A stretch of DNA of 64,000 bases, from positions 1 to 64,000 of the forward strand of contig CAZMNO010000003.1 of assembly GCA_964567685.1 (NCBI GenBank). The letters are read 5' to 3'. Below the pieces are notes generated by a model. It had not been told where the DNA came from. It did not search any database and saw only the letters and a list, made by a program, of their open reading frames with translations. Both the position numbers and the translations under genes were made by a program. Below, piece by piece: positions 52,327 through 60,494 of this stretch (positions are counted from its first letter, which is position 1; each line of letters starts with the position of its first letter). This DNA comes from UBA5972 sp964567685. Lineage in GTDB: Bacteria > Pseudomonadota > Alphaproteobacteria > Rhodobacterales > Rhodobacteraceae.

Positions 52327-52403
52327 GGCCCCTTAGCTCAACTGGATAGAGCGGCTGACTTCTAATCAGCAGGTTGAGGGTTCGAGTCCTTCAGGGGTCA
52401 CCA
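52327..52403 (+). tRNA. tRNA-Arg (anticodon TCT)
   Basis: A 77-nt cloverleaf with encoded CCA. The acceptor stem pairs GGCCCCT (52327-52333) with AGGGGTC (52393-52399, one G-U pair), followed by discriminator A and CCA. D-stem GCTC, anticodon stem GCTGA/TCAGC with loop CTTCTAA and anticodon TCT (52361-52363 region), and T-arm with GGTTCGAGTCC. This reads AGA codons. A low-GC orphan gene lies downstream, so it may be an integration hot spot. Confidence 0.95.
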
Positions 52404-52720
52404 GTGAAATCAAGTACTTACGTAACTATTGAGGGTCAGCAAAATCTTGCTGGCACAGGCGTGGCGCACTAAGTGGGATTTCGCGTGTCAACGAAACAAT
52501 AACTTGCAGGGGTTGTGGAAGGATGAGCAGGGCATGGTTCATGGTCGAAAGGCGCCAACCATCCTCAGACGTGGAAAGGACATCATGTAATTTACAATCC
52601 CGAAACGCCGCTTGCTGCATTGCAGGAACGCGGCATAGACTGAAACAACAACGAGCCAGATCTTCCTAGCCGATCAAATGCTCTTGGTCCAAAGCATATG
52701 ATGTCGGACAGGCCCGCGAA
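52404..52720. other. Spacer between tRNA-Arg and the AT-rich orphan
   Basis: No gene is supported. A 64-codon minus-strand frame at 52426-52620 (MQQAAFRDCKLHD...) has no recognised homology or good ribosome site and may be a remnant. I saw no repeat of the tRNA 3' end that would mark an attachment site inside the window. Confidence 0.35.
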
Positions 52721-53605
52721 GTGATGACTAAATACGAGTTAAGACAAATCTATTACGATGAAGAGACCTTTTCGAATATTGTGGAACCATTCATTCCATT
52801 GGATAACAGCAATACTGGCAATGAATGGTACGAATTCCTTCCTATTCTGAAGTTTCTTAACAACGAAGAATTGACAGATGATTTGTTCTACGGATTCTTA
52901 TCCCCAAAATTTGTTCAAAAATCCGGTGTTTGTATTGAGCAGCTTTTGGAAACAATTGAAGCCAACAAAGATTTCGATGTTCTTTTGTTTAGTCCGTTCT
53001 GGGATCAGTTGGCGTATTTTTCCAATGTTTTTGAGCAAGGTGAACAATGTCATCCAGGCCTCTTCCGTGAAACACTGAAATTTTTGAACTTTAGTAGCGT
53101 GGATATCAACTTAAACGAGTTCATCACTTCAAGCGAAGATTCCTGCTTCTCAAATTACGTTGTTGCCAAAAAGCCCTTTTGGCTGGAATGGAAAAAGCTG
53201 GCGCATGAATTCTTCAATTATTCGGAGTTGGCCGAGAGGAATCTAAGAAAGACACAGGTAAGGCACAGAGGTCAGGAAGTTGCTTTAAAAGTATTCATAC
53301 AAGAGCGGCTTAATTCCATTATATTGGCCAGCAATAAGTTTCGATGCAAAAGTATAGAGCGTCACTCCATCACATCACGTCTTTTCGAGGATACGCCAGA
53401 AAACCTTAAACTATTGAAAGAGTGCGATTATTATAAACAATCTTATCGAAAAATTGGCAGAAAGCCCTTTTGGCTGGAATGGAGAAAGAGGGCTAATCAA
53501 GCTAGAATGCTTCAAGGCTATATAGAGGCTCGAAACGGCGTTTCCCTAAATCGGAAAACTAAAATGGGGAGAAAGCTAAGGCGTTCCGCCCCTGATAGGA
53601 GATGA
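52721..53605 (+). CDS. AT-rich hypothetical protein next to tRNA-Arg
   Basis: A 294-residue protein whose codon use and base composition are far more AT-rich than the neighbours, suggesting recent transfer. Two near-identical short motifs, KKPFWLEWKKLAH (near residue 147) and RKPFWLEWRKRAN (near 248), flank a basic helical region; the C-terminus is very basic. The phrase SNYVVAKKPFW recalls uncharacterised proteins found with polysaccharide glycosyltransferases, but I cannot assign a function. It stands alone between the tRNA and the ferredoxin gene. Confidence 0.75.
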   Translation: MMTKYELRQIYYDEETFSNIVEPFIPLDNSNTGNEWYEFLPILKFLNNEELTDDLFYGFLSPKFVQKSGVCIEQLLETIEANKDFDVLLFSPFWDQLAYFSNVFEQGEQCHPGLFRETLKFLNFSSVDINLNEFITSSEDSCFSNYVVAKKPFWLEWKKLAHEFFNYSELAERNLRKTQVRHRGQEVALKVFIQERLNSIILASNKFRCKSIERHSITSRLFEDTPENLKLLKECDYYKQSYRKIGRKPFWLEWRKRANQARMLQGYIEARNGVSLNRKTKMGRKLRRSAPDRR

Positions 53606-53626
53606 CCAGCGCATCGGTGAAGTTTC

Positions 53627-53872
53627 TTAACTGGTGAGTGCTTCGTATTTGGCCTGCAGTTGCTCCTGCGTTTCCACATGCTCCGGATCCGGAAGAATGC
53701 ATTCCGGTGGGCAGACTTCGATACATTGTGGTTCGTCAAAATGCCCGACGCATTCTGTGCATTTGTCGGGGTCGATCTCGTAAAACTCCTCACCCATGTC
53801 GATGGCGGTGTTTGGGCATTCCGGAACGCAGGCATCGCAGTTGGTGCAGTCATCTGTAATCAGCAAGGCCAT
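53627..53872 (-). CDS. YfhL-family 4Fe-4S ferredoxin
   Basis: An 81-residue ferredoxin with two [4Fe-4S] motifs: CTNCDACVPECPN at residues 9-21 and CTECVGHFDEPQCIEVCPPEC near 38-58, where the longer spacing and the extra cysteine are typical of the YfhL/Allochromatium type. These clusters have very low potentials. A low-potential ferredoxin here could serve the tungsten oxidoreductase encoded at 56450, though it faces the other way. Confidence 0.92.
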   Translation of the reverse strand: MALLITDDCTNCDACVPECPNTAIDMGEEFYEIDPDKCTECVGHFDEPQCIEVCPPECILPDPEHVETQEQLQAKYEALTS

Positions 53873-53954
53873 TATTCTATCTCCTTGATATTTCGTACTT
53901 ATCGCCTGGTGAAACCGGGCATCATCATTGCAGCGGTGGTTATGTCAACGCCGA

Positions 53955-54284
53955 TCAGCCGGTTTCGATATCAATGACATCGTACATGACGTGGTGGATG
54001 ACCCCGTCAAACTTGCCTTCAAAGCTGGCTGCGTCCTTGACCGCCGCGTCGCGCTCGGCAGAGACGGCGGCGACCTTGAAATCCTCGTAGCTGTCAAAGA
54101 ACAGTTCGAACGACAGATAGTATTTCGGCGGCACGCCGTCACGCGGGGCGCCCTTGAGGTATCGCAGTTGCCGAAGGCGCGGGTATTTGGCGACCAGAGG
54201 CATGTGGACCTCTTCGATATAGCGGTCAAATTCCTCGGCATTATCGGGCACGGTTCCTTCGTAATATGCGCAGAGTGCAATCAT
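53955..54284 (-). CDS. EthD-domain protein
   Basis: A 109-residue dimeric alpha-beta barrel protein of the EthD type: N-terminal MIALCAYYEG, HMPLVAKYPRLRQLRYLKG and SFELFFDSYEDFKVAAVSAE. EthD-like proteins aid or carry out small-molecule degradation; activity is usually unknown. Co-directional with the RidA gene, 14 bases apart, so probably one transcript. Confidence 0.8.
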   Translation of the reverse strand: MIALCAYYEGTVPDNAEEFDRYIEEVHMPLVAKYPRLRQLRYLKGAPRDGVPPKYYLSFELFFDSYEDFKVAAVSAERDAAVKDAASFEGKFDGVIHHVMYDVIDIETG

Positions 54285-54298
54285 GATTCTGTCCTTCC

Positions 54299-54772
54299 TC
54301 AGGCCGGATCAATTTCAAAAATGCCATCAAGCTCGACCGGAACGCCCAGTGGCAGCGAGGTGACGCCCACACCGACGCGGGTGTGTTTGCCGCTTTCACC
54401 GAAAATTTCGGCCATCAGGTCAGAGGCGGCGTTCATGACGCGCGGATGATCAAGGAAATCCGGTGTGGCGTTGAAGAAAGCGTTGAGCCTGACCACTTTT
54501 TTCACCCGGTCCAGATCGCCGCCACAGGCAGCCTTAAGTTGTGCCAGCACATTGAGTGCGCAGAGTCGGGTTGCGGCCTCGCCATCCTCAATGCTGATCG
54601 ACTCACCAAAGCGCCCGACATATTTCACCTTGCCGTCTTCCAGCGTGACCTGCCCGGCAATGACAGCAAGATTTCCGGTGACGACATAGGGCAGGTAGCT
54701 TGCGACCGGAATGGGGGGTACAGGGATGTCTATGCCCAGTTCCGTGAGGCGTGCATCGATTTTTCCAGCCAT
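54299..54772 (-). CDS. RidA/YjgF-YER057c-family deaminase-like protein
   Basis: A 157-residue RidA-family protein: GNLAVIAGQVTLEDGKVKYVGRFGESISIEDGEAATRLCALNVLAQLKAACGGDLDRVKKVVRLNAFFNATPDF, then ESGKHTRVGVGVTSLPLGVPVELDGIFEID. The conserved arginine in HTRVGVGV matches the imine-binding residue of active RidA proteins, so it may hydrolyse reactive enamines or imines. It is upstream of EthD and divergent from the PreA-like gene. Confidence 0.87.
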   Translation of the reverse strand: MAGKIDARLTELGIDIPVPPIPVASYLPYVVTGNLAVIAGQVTLEDGKVKYVGRFGESISIEDGEAATRLCALNVLAQLKAACGGDLDRVKKVVRLNAFFNATPDFLDHPRVMNAASDLMAEIFGESGKHTRVGVGVTSLPLGVPVELDGIFEIDPA

Positions 54773-55190
54773 TTTATCCTCCTGAGTTGTTCGGGCGCAA
54801 AGCCGGAACTGATGTCAGGAGTCATAGGAAGGAAAATATAGATATTACAATTTCAAAAATTATCGTGATTATTCGGTTTCATTTATAAATGAGCTGGCTG
54901 GGAGGTGAAAATCAATCAGCTTCCAGCCTCAACAGCCTGAAACCCTCTTCGTAACTCATTGTAAAAACACAATGAACTACTAAACTAGTCGACCGGTGCA
55001 CTGGTAGTTTGGTCGACTGGTCTGTTGGTCGACTGGTCCACCGATAGATCAGTCGACCGGTTTTCTGGTGCAATCGCACTATTCACTTTTTTAGAATAAA
55101 ATCATCTATTTTTGAATTTCTCAAATACCTGCCGATCACGTCATATATCCACAGCGCAATTCACCAACCCTGAATCGGAGAATTATTGTT
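54773..55190. promoter_or_regulatory. Divergent promoter region containing the octamer array
   Basis: This 418-bp spacer separates ridA and the PreA-like gene. GGCTGGGAG (54896-54904) and CTTCCAGCC (54920-54928) form a 9-bp hairpin with one G-U pair. The octamer array at 54971-55074 lies nearer the PreA-like start. An AT-rich stretch (55080-55130) is placed to hold that promoter. Confidence 0.5.
54971..55074. repeat. Degenerate 8-bp tandem array (array C)
   Basis: Thirteen consecutive octamers in one register, with no slip: for example AGTCGACC (54987-54994), GGTCGACT (55011-55018 and 55027-55034), GGTCTGTT (55019-55026), GGTCCACC (55035-55042), AGTCGACC (55051-55058). The consensus is RGTCGACY-like. 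It shares GACTGGTCCACCG with the array at 3-114. Located about 120-220 bases before the PreA-like start codon. Half-sites of TGGTC-type regulators (GntR/FadR group) can be drawn, but the strict 8-bp period is unlike a normal operator. Confidence 0.8.
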
Positions 55191-56411
55191 ATGGCGGATC
55201 TCAGAACAAATTTTTGCGGCCTGGAATTCAAGAACCCGATTGTCGTGGCATCGGCCGAGCCGAGCAACAGTGTCGAGAACATGAAGAAATGCATCGACCA
55301 CGGGGCCGGTGGCATCATCACCAAGACCATTGGTGACATTCCGGCGATGCAGACGCTGACCAAAAACTCGAAATACGCCATTCTGGATGACAAGGGAAAG
55401 ATCATCGACAAGCGCGTGCCGCGGTCATTCTTCTTTTACAGCCGCTCGGGCTATGTATCAGAGCATTACAGCGAGTGGGTTCCGATCCTCAAGGAAAGCC
55501 AGAAATACGCCGCGGACCATGGCAGTCACATCATCGGTAATATCACCGGTGGCAGCATCGAGGGCTGGGTGAAACTGGCCAAAATGGTCGAGGATTGCGG
55601 CATTCCGATGATGGAAATCAATTATCAGTGCCCGCATCCGAGTGATTACGACGGGCCGACTGTTGGCCCCTGGATCGCCCAGGATCCTGACGTCACAGCA
55701 GAAGTCACACGGCGTATCAAGGAAGCGGTCGATATTCCGCTGATGGTCAAGCTGACACCCGAGGCCCACAACCTGACCGAGATCGCGCAAGCCGCCCGCA
55801 GTGCCGGGGCTGACTCGGTTGCCGTCAACAGCCGCTTTGTTGGCTTTGCCGTCGATATCGATAATGCGAAACCCTATATCGGTGGTGTCGCCGGGATCGG
55901 CGGCCCATGGGTCAAGTACATCACCTTGCGCTGGATCCACGATATCTACACCAAGACCGGCATTCCCATGTCCGCTTCCAACGGTATCTATGACGGTCGG
56001 GACGCGATCGAGTATTTCATGACCGGTGCGGATATCATGCAGGTCTGCTCGGTTATCATGCTCAAGGGCATTCAGTTCCTGGAGACCATCATCGACGGGA
56101 TGGAGAAATTCCTCGATGAAAACGGCTATGCCAGCATCAACGAGATTCACGGGATCGCGTCCAAAAAGGCGCAGACGCCGGCTCAACTGTTTGAGGCGCC
56201 AAAGGATTACTGTCTGGTCGACCACGAGAAATGCAAATTCCCGAAATGCGATCTGTGTATCCGCACCTGTTTCTATGACGCCCTGAATGAGGGTGAGGAC
56301 CGGGTCAAGTTTACTGCTGATAACTGCATTGGTTGTGAGCTTTGCAACTCAGTCTGCCCGTTCGCGGCCATCAGCATGACCAAAGACAAAGAGCTTGCAG
56401 CGGCGGCTTAG
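55191..56411 (+). CDS. PreA-like dihydroorotate-dehydrogenase-fold protein with 4Fe-4S domain
   Basis: A 406-residue protein: an FMN barrel like the dihydropyrimidine dehydrogenase PreA subunit (TNFCGLEFKNPIVVASAEPSNS, GNITGGSIEGW, LMVKLTPEAHNLTEIA, SASNGIYDGRDAIEYFMTGAD), then a C-terminal ferredoxin module with CKFPKCDLCIRTCFYDAL and CIGCELCNSVCPFAAI. It precedes the AOR gene by 38 bases, so it could take electrons from AOR or feed them. The typical nucleophile-bearing catalytic loop of pyrimidine enzymes is not clear, so the substrate is open. Confidence 0.85.
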   Translation: MADLRTNFCGLEFKNPIVVASAEPSNSVENMKKCIDHGAGGIITKTIGDIPAMQTLTKNSKYAILDDKGKIIDKRVPRSFFFYSRSGYVSEHYSEWVPILKESQKYAADHGSHIIGNITGGSIEGWVKLAKMVEDCGIPMMEINYQCPHPSDYDGPTVGPWIAQDPDVTAEVTRRIKEAVDIPLMVKLTPEAHNLTEIAQAARSAGADSVAVNSRFVGFAVDIDNAKPYIGGVAGIGGPWVKYITLRWIHDIYTKTGIPMSASNGIYDGRDAIEYFMTGADIMQVCSVIMLKGIQFLETIIDGMEKFLDENGYASINEIHGIASKKAQTPAQLFEAPKDYCLVDHEKCKFPKCDLCIRTCFYDALNEGEDRVKFTADNCIGCELCNSVCPFAAISMTKDKELAAAA

Positions 56412-56449
56412 ACCACGCTGCACGGCACTGCCCAAAAAGGATCGATCTT

Positions 56450-58174
56450 ATGCGCAAATACATGGATTTCAATCTGGCGGACCAGAGCGTTCAGACCAAG
56501 GAAATCAGTGGAGAAGAGGCTGCACAGGCTGGCCGCCATCACATCGCGAAAACTCTGCTTGCAGGCAATGTCGCCAAGGTTGACCCCCTGTCGGATGACA
56601 ATCCGCTGATCTTTTCTGCCGGTCCGTTTGCCGGGACCAACATGTCAAATGCCAACCGCCTGAGTGTCGGCTGCAAAAGCCCGCTGACAGGTGGCATCAA
56701 AGAGGCCAATGCCGGTGGCAATTTCGCTGTTGCCATGGGACATCTCGGCATTTCCGGTTTCACGCTTCATGGGGCATCGCAAGACTGGACGGTGGTCCGC
56801 ATCACCAAAGAGGGCGAGATCAGCTTTGAAACCGCTGAACCCTATATGGGGCTGGGTAACATCGATGCTGCCAAACTGCTTTATGAAAAATACGGCGAAA
56901 AGGTCAGCATCGGTCTTTGCGGCCCGGTTGGCGAATATCAGGGTCTGCTGGCGGGCATCGGCTTCACCGATCCTGACGGGCGCCCGGTGCGCATGGCGGC
57001 ACGCGGCGGTGTGGGTGCGGTCATGGGGGCCAAGAAGGTCAAGGCAATCGTGATCGACCTTGATAAAATGCAGCCGATGCATGACCGCAAGGCCGTCATG
57101 GGCGGCATCCGCGAATATACAAGATTGCTTGGCGAACAGCCCGGGGTTGCGGCCCTCAAGGAACTTGGCACGGCCTATGTGGCGGATGTCACCAATCTGC
57201 TGGGGGGGCTGCCGGTCAATAATTTTTCATCCGGCCAGTTGGTGAAGCCCGGAGACGGGGTTTTGAAAATGGGGGGTGATTACATTCGGGGTCTGAATCT
57301 GGGGCGTGGTGGCGACCAGTCGCACCCCTGCATGCCGGGATGTCAGGTCAAGTGCAGCAATGTCTATATGGATGCCGAGGGGCGTGAAATCGTCTCGCCG
57401 CTGGAATATGAATCCATCGGACTTCTGGGCACGAATTGCGGTTTGACTGATCCCGACGATGTGGCGCGGCTCAATCACACCGCCAATGATCTGGGTGTTG
57501 ATTCGATTGAACTTGGCGCGATGATCGGCGTTCTGATGGAAGCTGGTATCGGTTCGTTCGGCGATGTTGCGTTCATGAAGGGCGTTCTTGACGATCTGCG
57601 CAACGGCACTGAAAAGGGGCGCATCTATGCGCAGGGAACGGCGCGCGTCGGTGCGCATTACGAGGTCAAAAACGTCCCGGTTGTCAAAAAACAGGCGATG
57701 AGTGCTTATGACCCGCGTGTCATCGAAGTGACCGGGATTTCCATGATGGTGACAGCACAGGGTGCGGATCACACCGCCGGGAACGCACCGGCCTTTGAAT
57801 GCGATGGAAAGTCGACAGAAGAACTGGCCGAGGTCAGTTTCAACACGCAGGTGTCCTGTGCGGCAGCGGATTCCCTTGGCATATGCGTGTTTGGCCGTTC
57901 AGCCACCGACCCGAATCCTGAGCTCGTCACCAATACGATCAACAATATTCATGGAACCTCGCTTGGCCCGGACTTCATGAAAAAGATCGGGCGTGAAACT
58001 CTTGAGATGGAAGACGCCTTCAACAAAGCTGCCGGATTTACTGTTGAAGATGACAAACTGCCCGGCTTTTTCTACCAAGACGCACTGGCCCCGACCGGCA
58101 AGACCGCGCGCCATCATGCTGAAGCGATTGTCGCTTACAAGGATCAGTGGCGGCAAAATAATCCAGCCAGCTGA
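56450..58174 (+). CDS. Tungsten aldehyde:ferredoxin oxidoreductase family protein
   Basis: A 574-residue AOR family protein. The start ATG at 56450 (MRKYMDFNL) follows an aligned AAAAGGATC stretch. Landmarks: N-terminal IFSAGPFAGT...GCKSPLTG tungstopterin domain, LCGPVGEYQGLLAGIGF, RMAARGGVGAVMGAKKVKAI, and the iron-sulfur cysteines CMPGCQVKC with the later SLGICVFGR. It likely oxidises an aldehyde to the acid with ferredoxin as acceptor. The PreA-like protein and the YfhL ferredoxin encoded nearby are plausible partners. Oxygen-tolerant roseobacter AOR homologues are known, but the substrate here is not. Confidence 0.9.
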   Translation: MRKYMDFNLADQSVQTKEISGEEAAQAGRHHIAKTLLAGNVAKVDPLSDDNPLIFSAGPFAGTNMSNANRLSVGCKSPLTGGIKEANAGGNFAVAMGHLGISGFTLHGASQDWTVVRITKEGEISFETAEPYMGLGNIDAAKLLYEKYGEKVSIGLCGPVGEYQGLLAGIGFTDPDGRPVRMAARGGVGAVMGAKKVKAIVIDLDKMQPMHDRKAVMGGIREYTRLLGEQPGVAALKELGTAYVADVTNLLGGLPVNNFSSGQLVKPGDGVLKMGGDYIRGLNLGRGGDQSHPCMPGCQVKCSNVYMDAEGREIVSPLEYESIGLLGTNCGLTDPDDVARLNHTANDLGVDSIELGAMIGVLMEAGIGSFGDVAFMKGVLDDLRNGTEKGRIYAQGTARVGAHYEVKNVPVVKKQAMSAYDPRVIEVTGISMMVTAQGADHTAGNAPAFECDGKSTEELAEVSFNTQVSCAAADSLGICVFGRSATDPNPELVTNTINNIHGTSLGPDFMKKIGRETLEMEDAFNKAAGFTVEDDKLPGFFYQDALAPTGKTARHHAEAIVAYKDQWRQNNPAS

Positions 58175-58186
58175 CAGCAAATGTCG

Positions 58187-58210
58187 CGAGGGGTCATCTA
58201 AGACCCCTCG
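58187..58210. terminator. Bidirectional terminator between AOR and lysR genes
   Basis: CGAGGGGTC (58187-58195) and GACCCCTCG (58202-58210) make a perfect 9-bp stem with a six-base loop, between the converging stops at 58174 and 58217. TGATTATT follows on the plus strand. Confidence 0.8.
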
Positions 58211-58216
58211 TGATTA

Positions 58217-59113
58217 TTAACCTTTGACCTGCATAGCGAGTTTGCCCATCCATTCTCTGAAAGCAACAACGGGTGGGTGGTCTGAAAGGTTTTCCGGCCA
58301 GACCAGATAATAGGCGCCGATATCGGTCATTGCAGCGTTTTTGAGGGTTACCAAAGCACCTTCGGCAAGTTCCTTTTCAACCAGATAGCGCGGGATCAGT
58401 GCCGCACCTGCGCCAAAGATCGTTGCCTTGAGCATGGTGGCAAACTGATCAAACTCGATGCCGATTGCAGGCTTGTGATCCAATCCCTGTCGGTCAAACC
58501 AGTGGTGCCAGGCATCCGCCCGTGTCTCCAGATGCAGAAGTGGCAACCGCGTCAGGGTCTGCGGGATCATTTCCTCGCCTTCGCAAAGCTGCGGCGACAG
58601 GACGGGCACCAGTTCTTCATCCATCAGCTTGATCGATTGTGTTTCCGGCCAGCTGTCCTGCCCGAAATGAATGGCGGCATGGAATTTTTCCTGAGCGAAA
58701 TCAAAGGGCCGGGTGCGGGTGGCCAGGTTGACGGTCACGCCGGGATGTTCTGACAGAAACTCCGGCAGGCGCGGTGCAAGCCAGTGGGTGCCGAAGGTTG
58801 GCAGAATTGCCAGATCAAGCAACCCGCCATCGGGATTGGCCCTTAAGGCAATCGTGGCGTTGGCGATGCCCAGAACAGCGGTGTGAATTTCCTGTGCATA
58901 GGCACGGCCTGCCTGCGTTACGTGCAGGCGCTTTTTGTTGCGGTGAAACAGGCGCAGTTCCAGCAAGTCCTCGAGTTTTTGAATCTGTCGACTAACCGCA
59001 CCCTGTGTCAGATCAAGTTCATTGGCCGCTGCGGTAACCGATCCAAGGCGGGCAACAGCCTCAAACGCCGTTAACCATGGCAGGGGCGGCAGAAATCGAC
59101 GCGGAACAGACAT
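58217..59113 (-). CDS. LysR-family regulator (GcvA/GcdR-like)
   Basis: A 298-residue LysR-type regulator: PWLTAFEAVARLGSVTAAANELDLTQGAVSRQIQKLEDLLELRLFHR as helix-turn-helix, then the effector domain. It is divergent from the glutaryl-CoA dehydrogenase gene, the arrangement seen for GcdR-type activators of gcdH. Ligand prediction: glutarate or a glutaryl derivative, by analogy only. Confidence 0.87.
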   Translation of the reverse strand: MSVPRRFLPPLPWLTAFEAVARLGSVTAAANELDLTQGAVSRQIQKLEDLLELRLFHRNKKRLHVTQAGRAYAQEIHTAVLGIANATIALRANPDGGLLDLAILPTFGTHWLAPRLPEFLSEHPGVTVNLATRTRPFDFAQEKFHAAIHFGQDSWPETQSIKLMDEELVPVLSPQLCEGEEMIPQTLTRLPLLHLETRADAWHHWFDRQGLDHKPAIGIEFDQFATMLKATIFGAGAALIPRYLVEKELAEGALVTLKNAAMTDIGAYYLVWPENLSDHPPVVAFREWMGKLAMQVKG

Positions 59114-59186
59114 ATTATTCCTTTTTGTAATGTTCTTATGCCAATTAATCGCTTTTGCGGTAAAAGTCTAAGATATAGAGAGGGAA

Positions 59187-59215
59187 TTGACAGAATTAAT
59201 ATTGCCGGATGTAAT
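59187..59215 (+). promoter_or_regulatory. Sigma-70-type promoter of gcdH
   Basis: TTGACA (59187-59192) and TGTAAT (59210-59215) are 17 bases apart. A transcript would start near 59222, about 43 bases before the gcdH ATG. A TTG in frame at 59187 is part of the -35 box, so it is not the gene start. Confidence 0.7.
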
Positions 59216-59264
59216 GATACGGACCGCGCCTTCGCAACTTGCCACGAACGATAGAGACAGCACA

Positions 59265-60473
59265 ATGACCCTGAAAGCCAAAGATAAACCCGACCTCAGT
59301 TCCTTTGCCTGGGATGATGCGTTCCTGTTGGAAGATCAGCTTCAGGAAGAAGAGCGGATGATCCGCGATTCTGCGCAGACCTTTTCGCAAGAGGTTCTGC
59401 AGCCCAAGGTGATCGAAGCTTATCGTGAAGAGAAATCAGACCCTGAAGTCTTCGCCCAGATGGGGGAAATGGGGCTTCTGGGCACCACGATCCCTGAGGA
59501 ATATGGCGGGCTTGGCGCGGGCTATGTCAGCTACGGTCTGGTGGCGCGTGAAGTGGAGCGGGTCGACAGCGGCTATCGCTCGATGATGTCGGTGCAAAGC
59601 TCGCTGGTAATGTACCCGATCTACGCTTACGGCTCTGAGGAGCAGCGGCAGAAATATCTACCGAAACTCGCCAGCGGCGAATGGATCGGCTGTTTCGGGC
59701 TGACCGAACCGGATGCGGGATCCGATCCCGGCGGAATGAAAACCCGGGCAGAGAAAGTGCAGGGTGGTTATGTGCTGAGCGGCACCAAGATGTGGATTTC
59801 TAACTCGCCCTTTGCTGATGTTTTTGTGGTCTGGGCAAAGTCGGAAGAACATGGCGGCAAGATCAGGGGTTTTGTGCTGGAAAAAGGCATGAAAGGGCTG
59901 TCAGCGCCCAAAATCGAAGGCAAGCTCAGCTTGCGCGCCTCGACCACCGGCGAGATCGTGATGGACGGGGTAGAAGTTGGCGAGGACGCGCTGCTGCCCA
60001 ATGTCGAAGGCCTGAAAGGGCCGTTTGGCTGTCTCAACCGGGCGCGCTATGGCATTGCCTGGGGCGTGCTGGGCGCGGCAGAGTTCTGCTGGCATGCCTC
60101 GCGGCAATATGGGCTGGACCGCAAGCAGTTTGGTAAACCTTTGGCCCAGATGCAGCTTTTCCAGAAGAAACTGGCGGATATGCAGACCGAGATTTCGCTG
60201 GGGCTTCAGGCGGCCTTGCGTGTTGGCCGGCTGATGGATGACGCCCGCGCCGCGCCCGAGATGATCTCGATCATCAAGCGCAACAATTGCGGCAAGGCAC
60301 TGGATATCGCACGGCTGGCGCGGGACATGCATGGCGGCAACGGAATTTCCGAAGAGTTTCAGGTGATCCGCCACATGATGAACCTTGAGACGGTCAACAC
60401 CTATGAAGGGGCGCATGACGTGCACGCCCTGATCCTGGGCCGCGCGCAGACCGGGCTGCAGGCGTTTTTCTGA
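59265..60473 (+). CDS. gcdH: Glutaryl-CoA dehydrogenase
   Basis: A 402-residue acyl-CoA dehydrogenase with the glutaryl-CoA pattern: IPEEYGGLGAGYVSYGLVAREVERVDSGYRSMMSVQSSLVM, WIGCFGLTEPDAGSDPGGM, KMWISNSPFADVFVVWAK, RARYGIAWGVLGAAEFC and the catalytic glutamate in NLETVNTYEGAHDVHALILGRAQTGLQAF. It oxidises and decarboxylates glutaryl-CoA to crotonyl-CoA in lysine, tryptophan or glutarate breakdown. The ATG at 59265 suits the promoter upstream. Confidence 0.93.
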   Translation: MTLKAKDKPDLSSFAWDDAFLLEDQLQEEERMIRDSAQTFSQEVLQPKVIEAYREEKSDPEVFAQMGEMGLLGTTIPEEYGGLGAGYVSYGLVAREVERVDSGYRSMMSVQSSLVMYPIYAYGSEEQRQKYLPKLASGEWIGCFGLTEPDAGSDPGGMKTRAEKVQGGYVLSGTKMWISNSPFADVFVVWAKSEEHGGKIRGFVLEKGMKGLSAPKIEGKLSLRASTTGEIVMDGVEVGEDALLPNVEGLKGPFGCLNRARYGIAWGVLGAAEFCWHASRQYGLDRKQFGKPLAQMQLFQKKLADMQTEISLGLQAALRVGRLMDDARAAPEMISIIKRNNCGKALDIARLARDMHGGNGISEEFQVIRHMMNLETVNTYEGAHDVHALILGRAQTGLQAFF

Positions 60474-60494
60474 CCCTTAACCTTTGGTGACATC

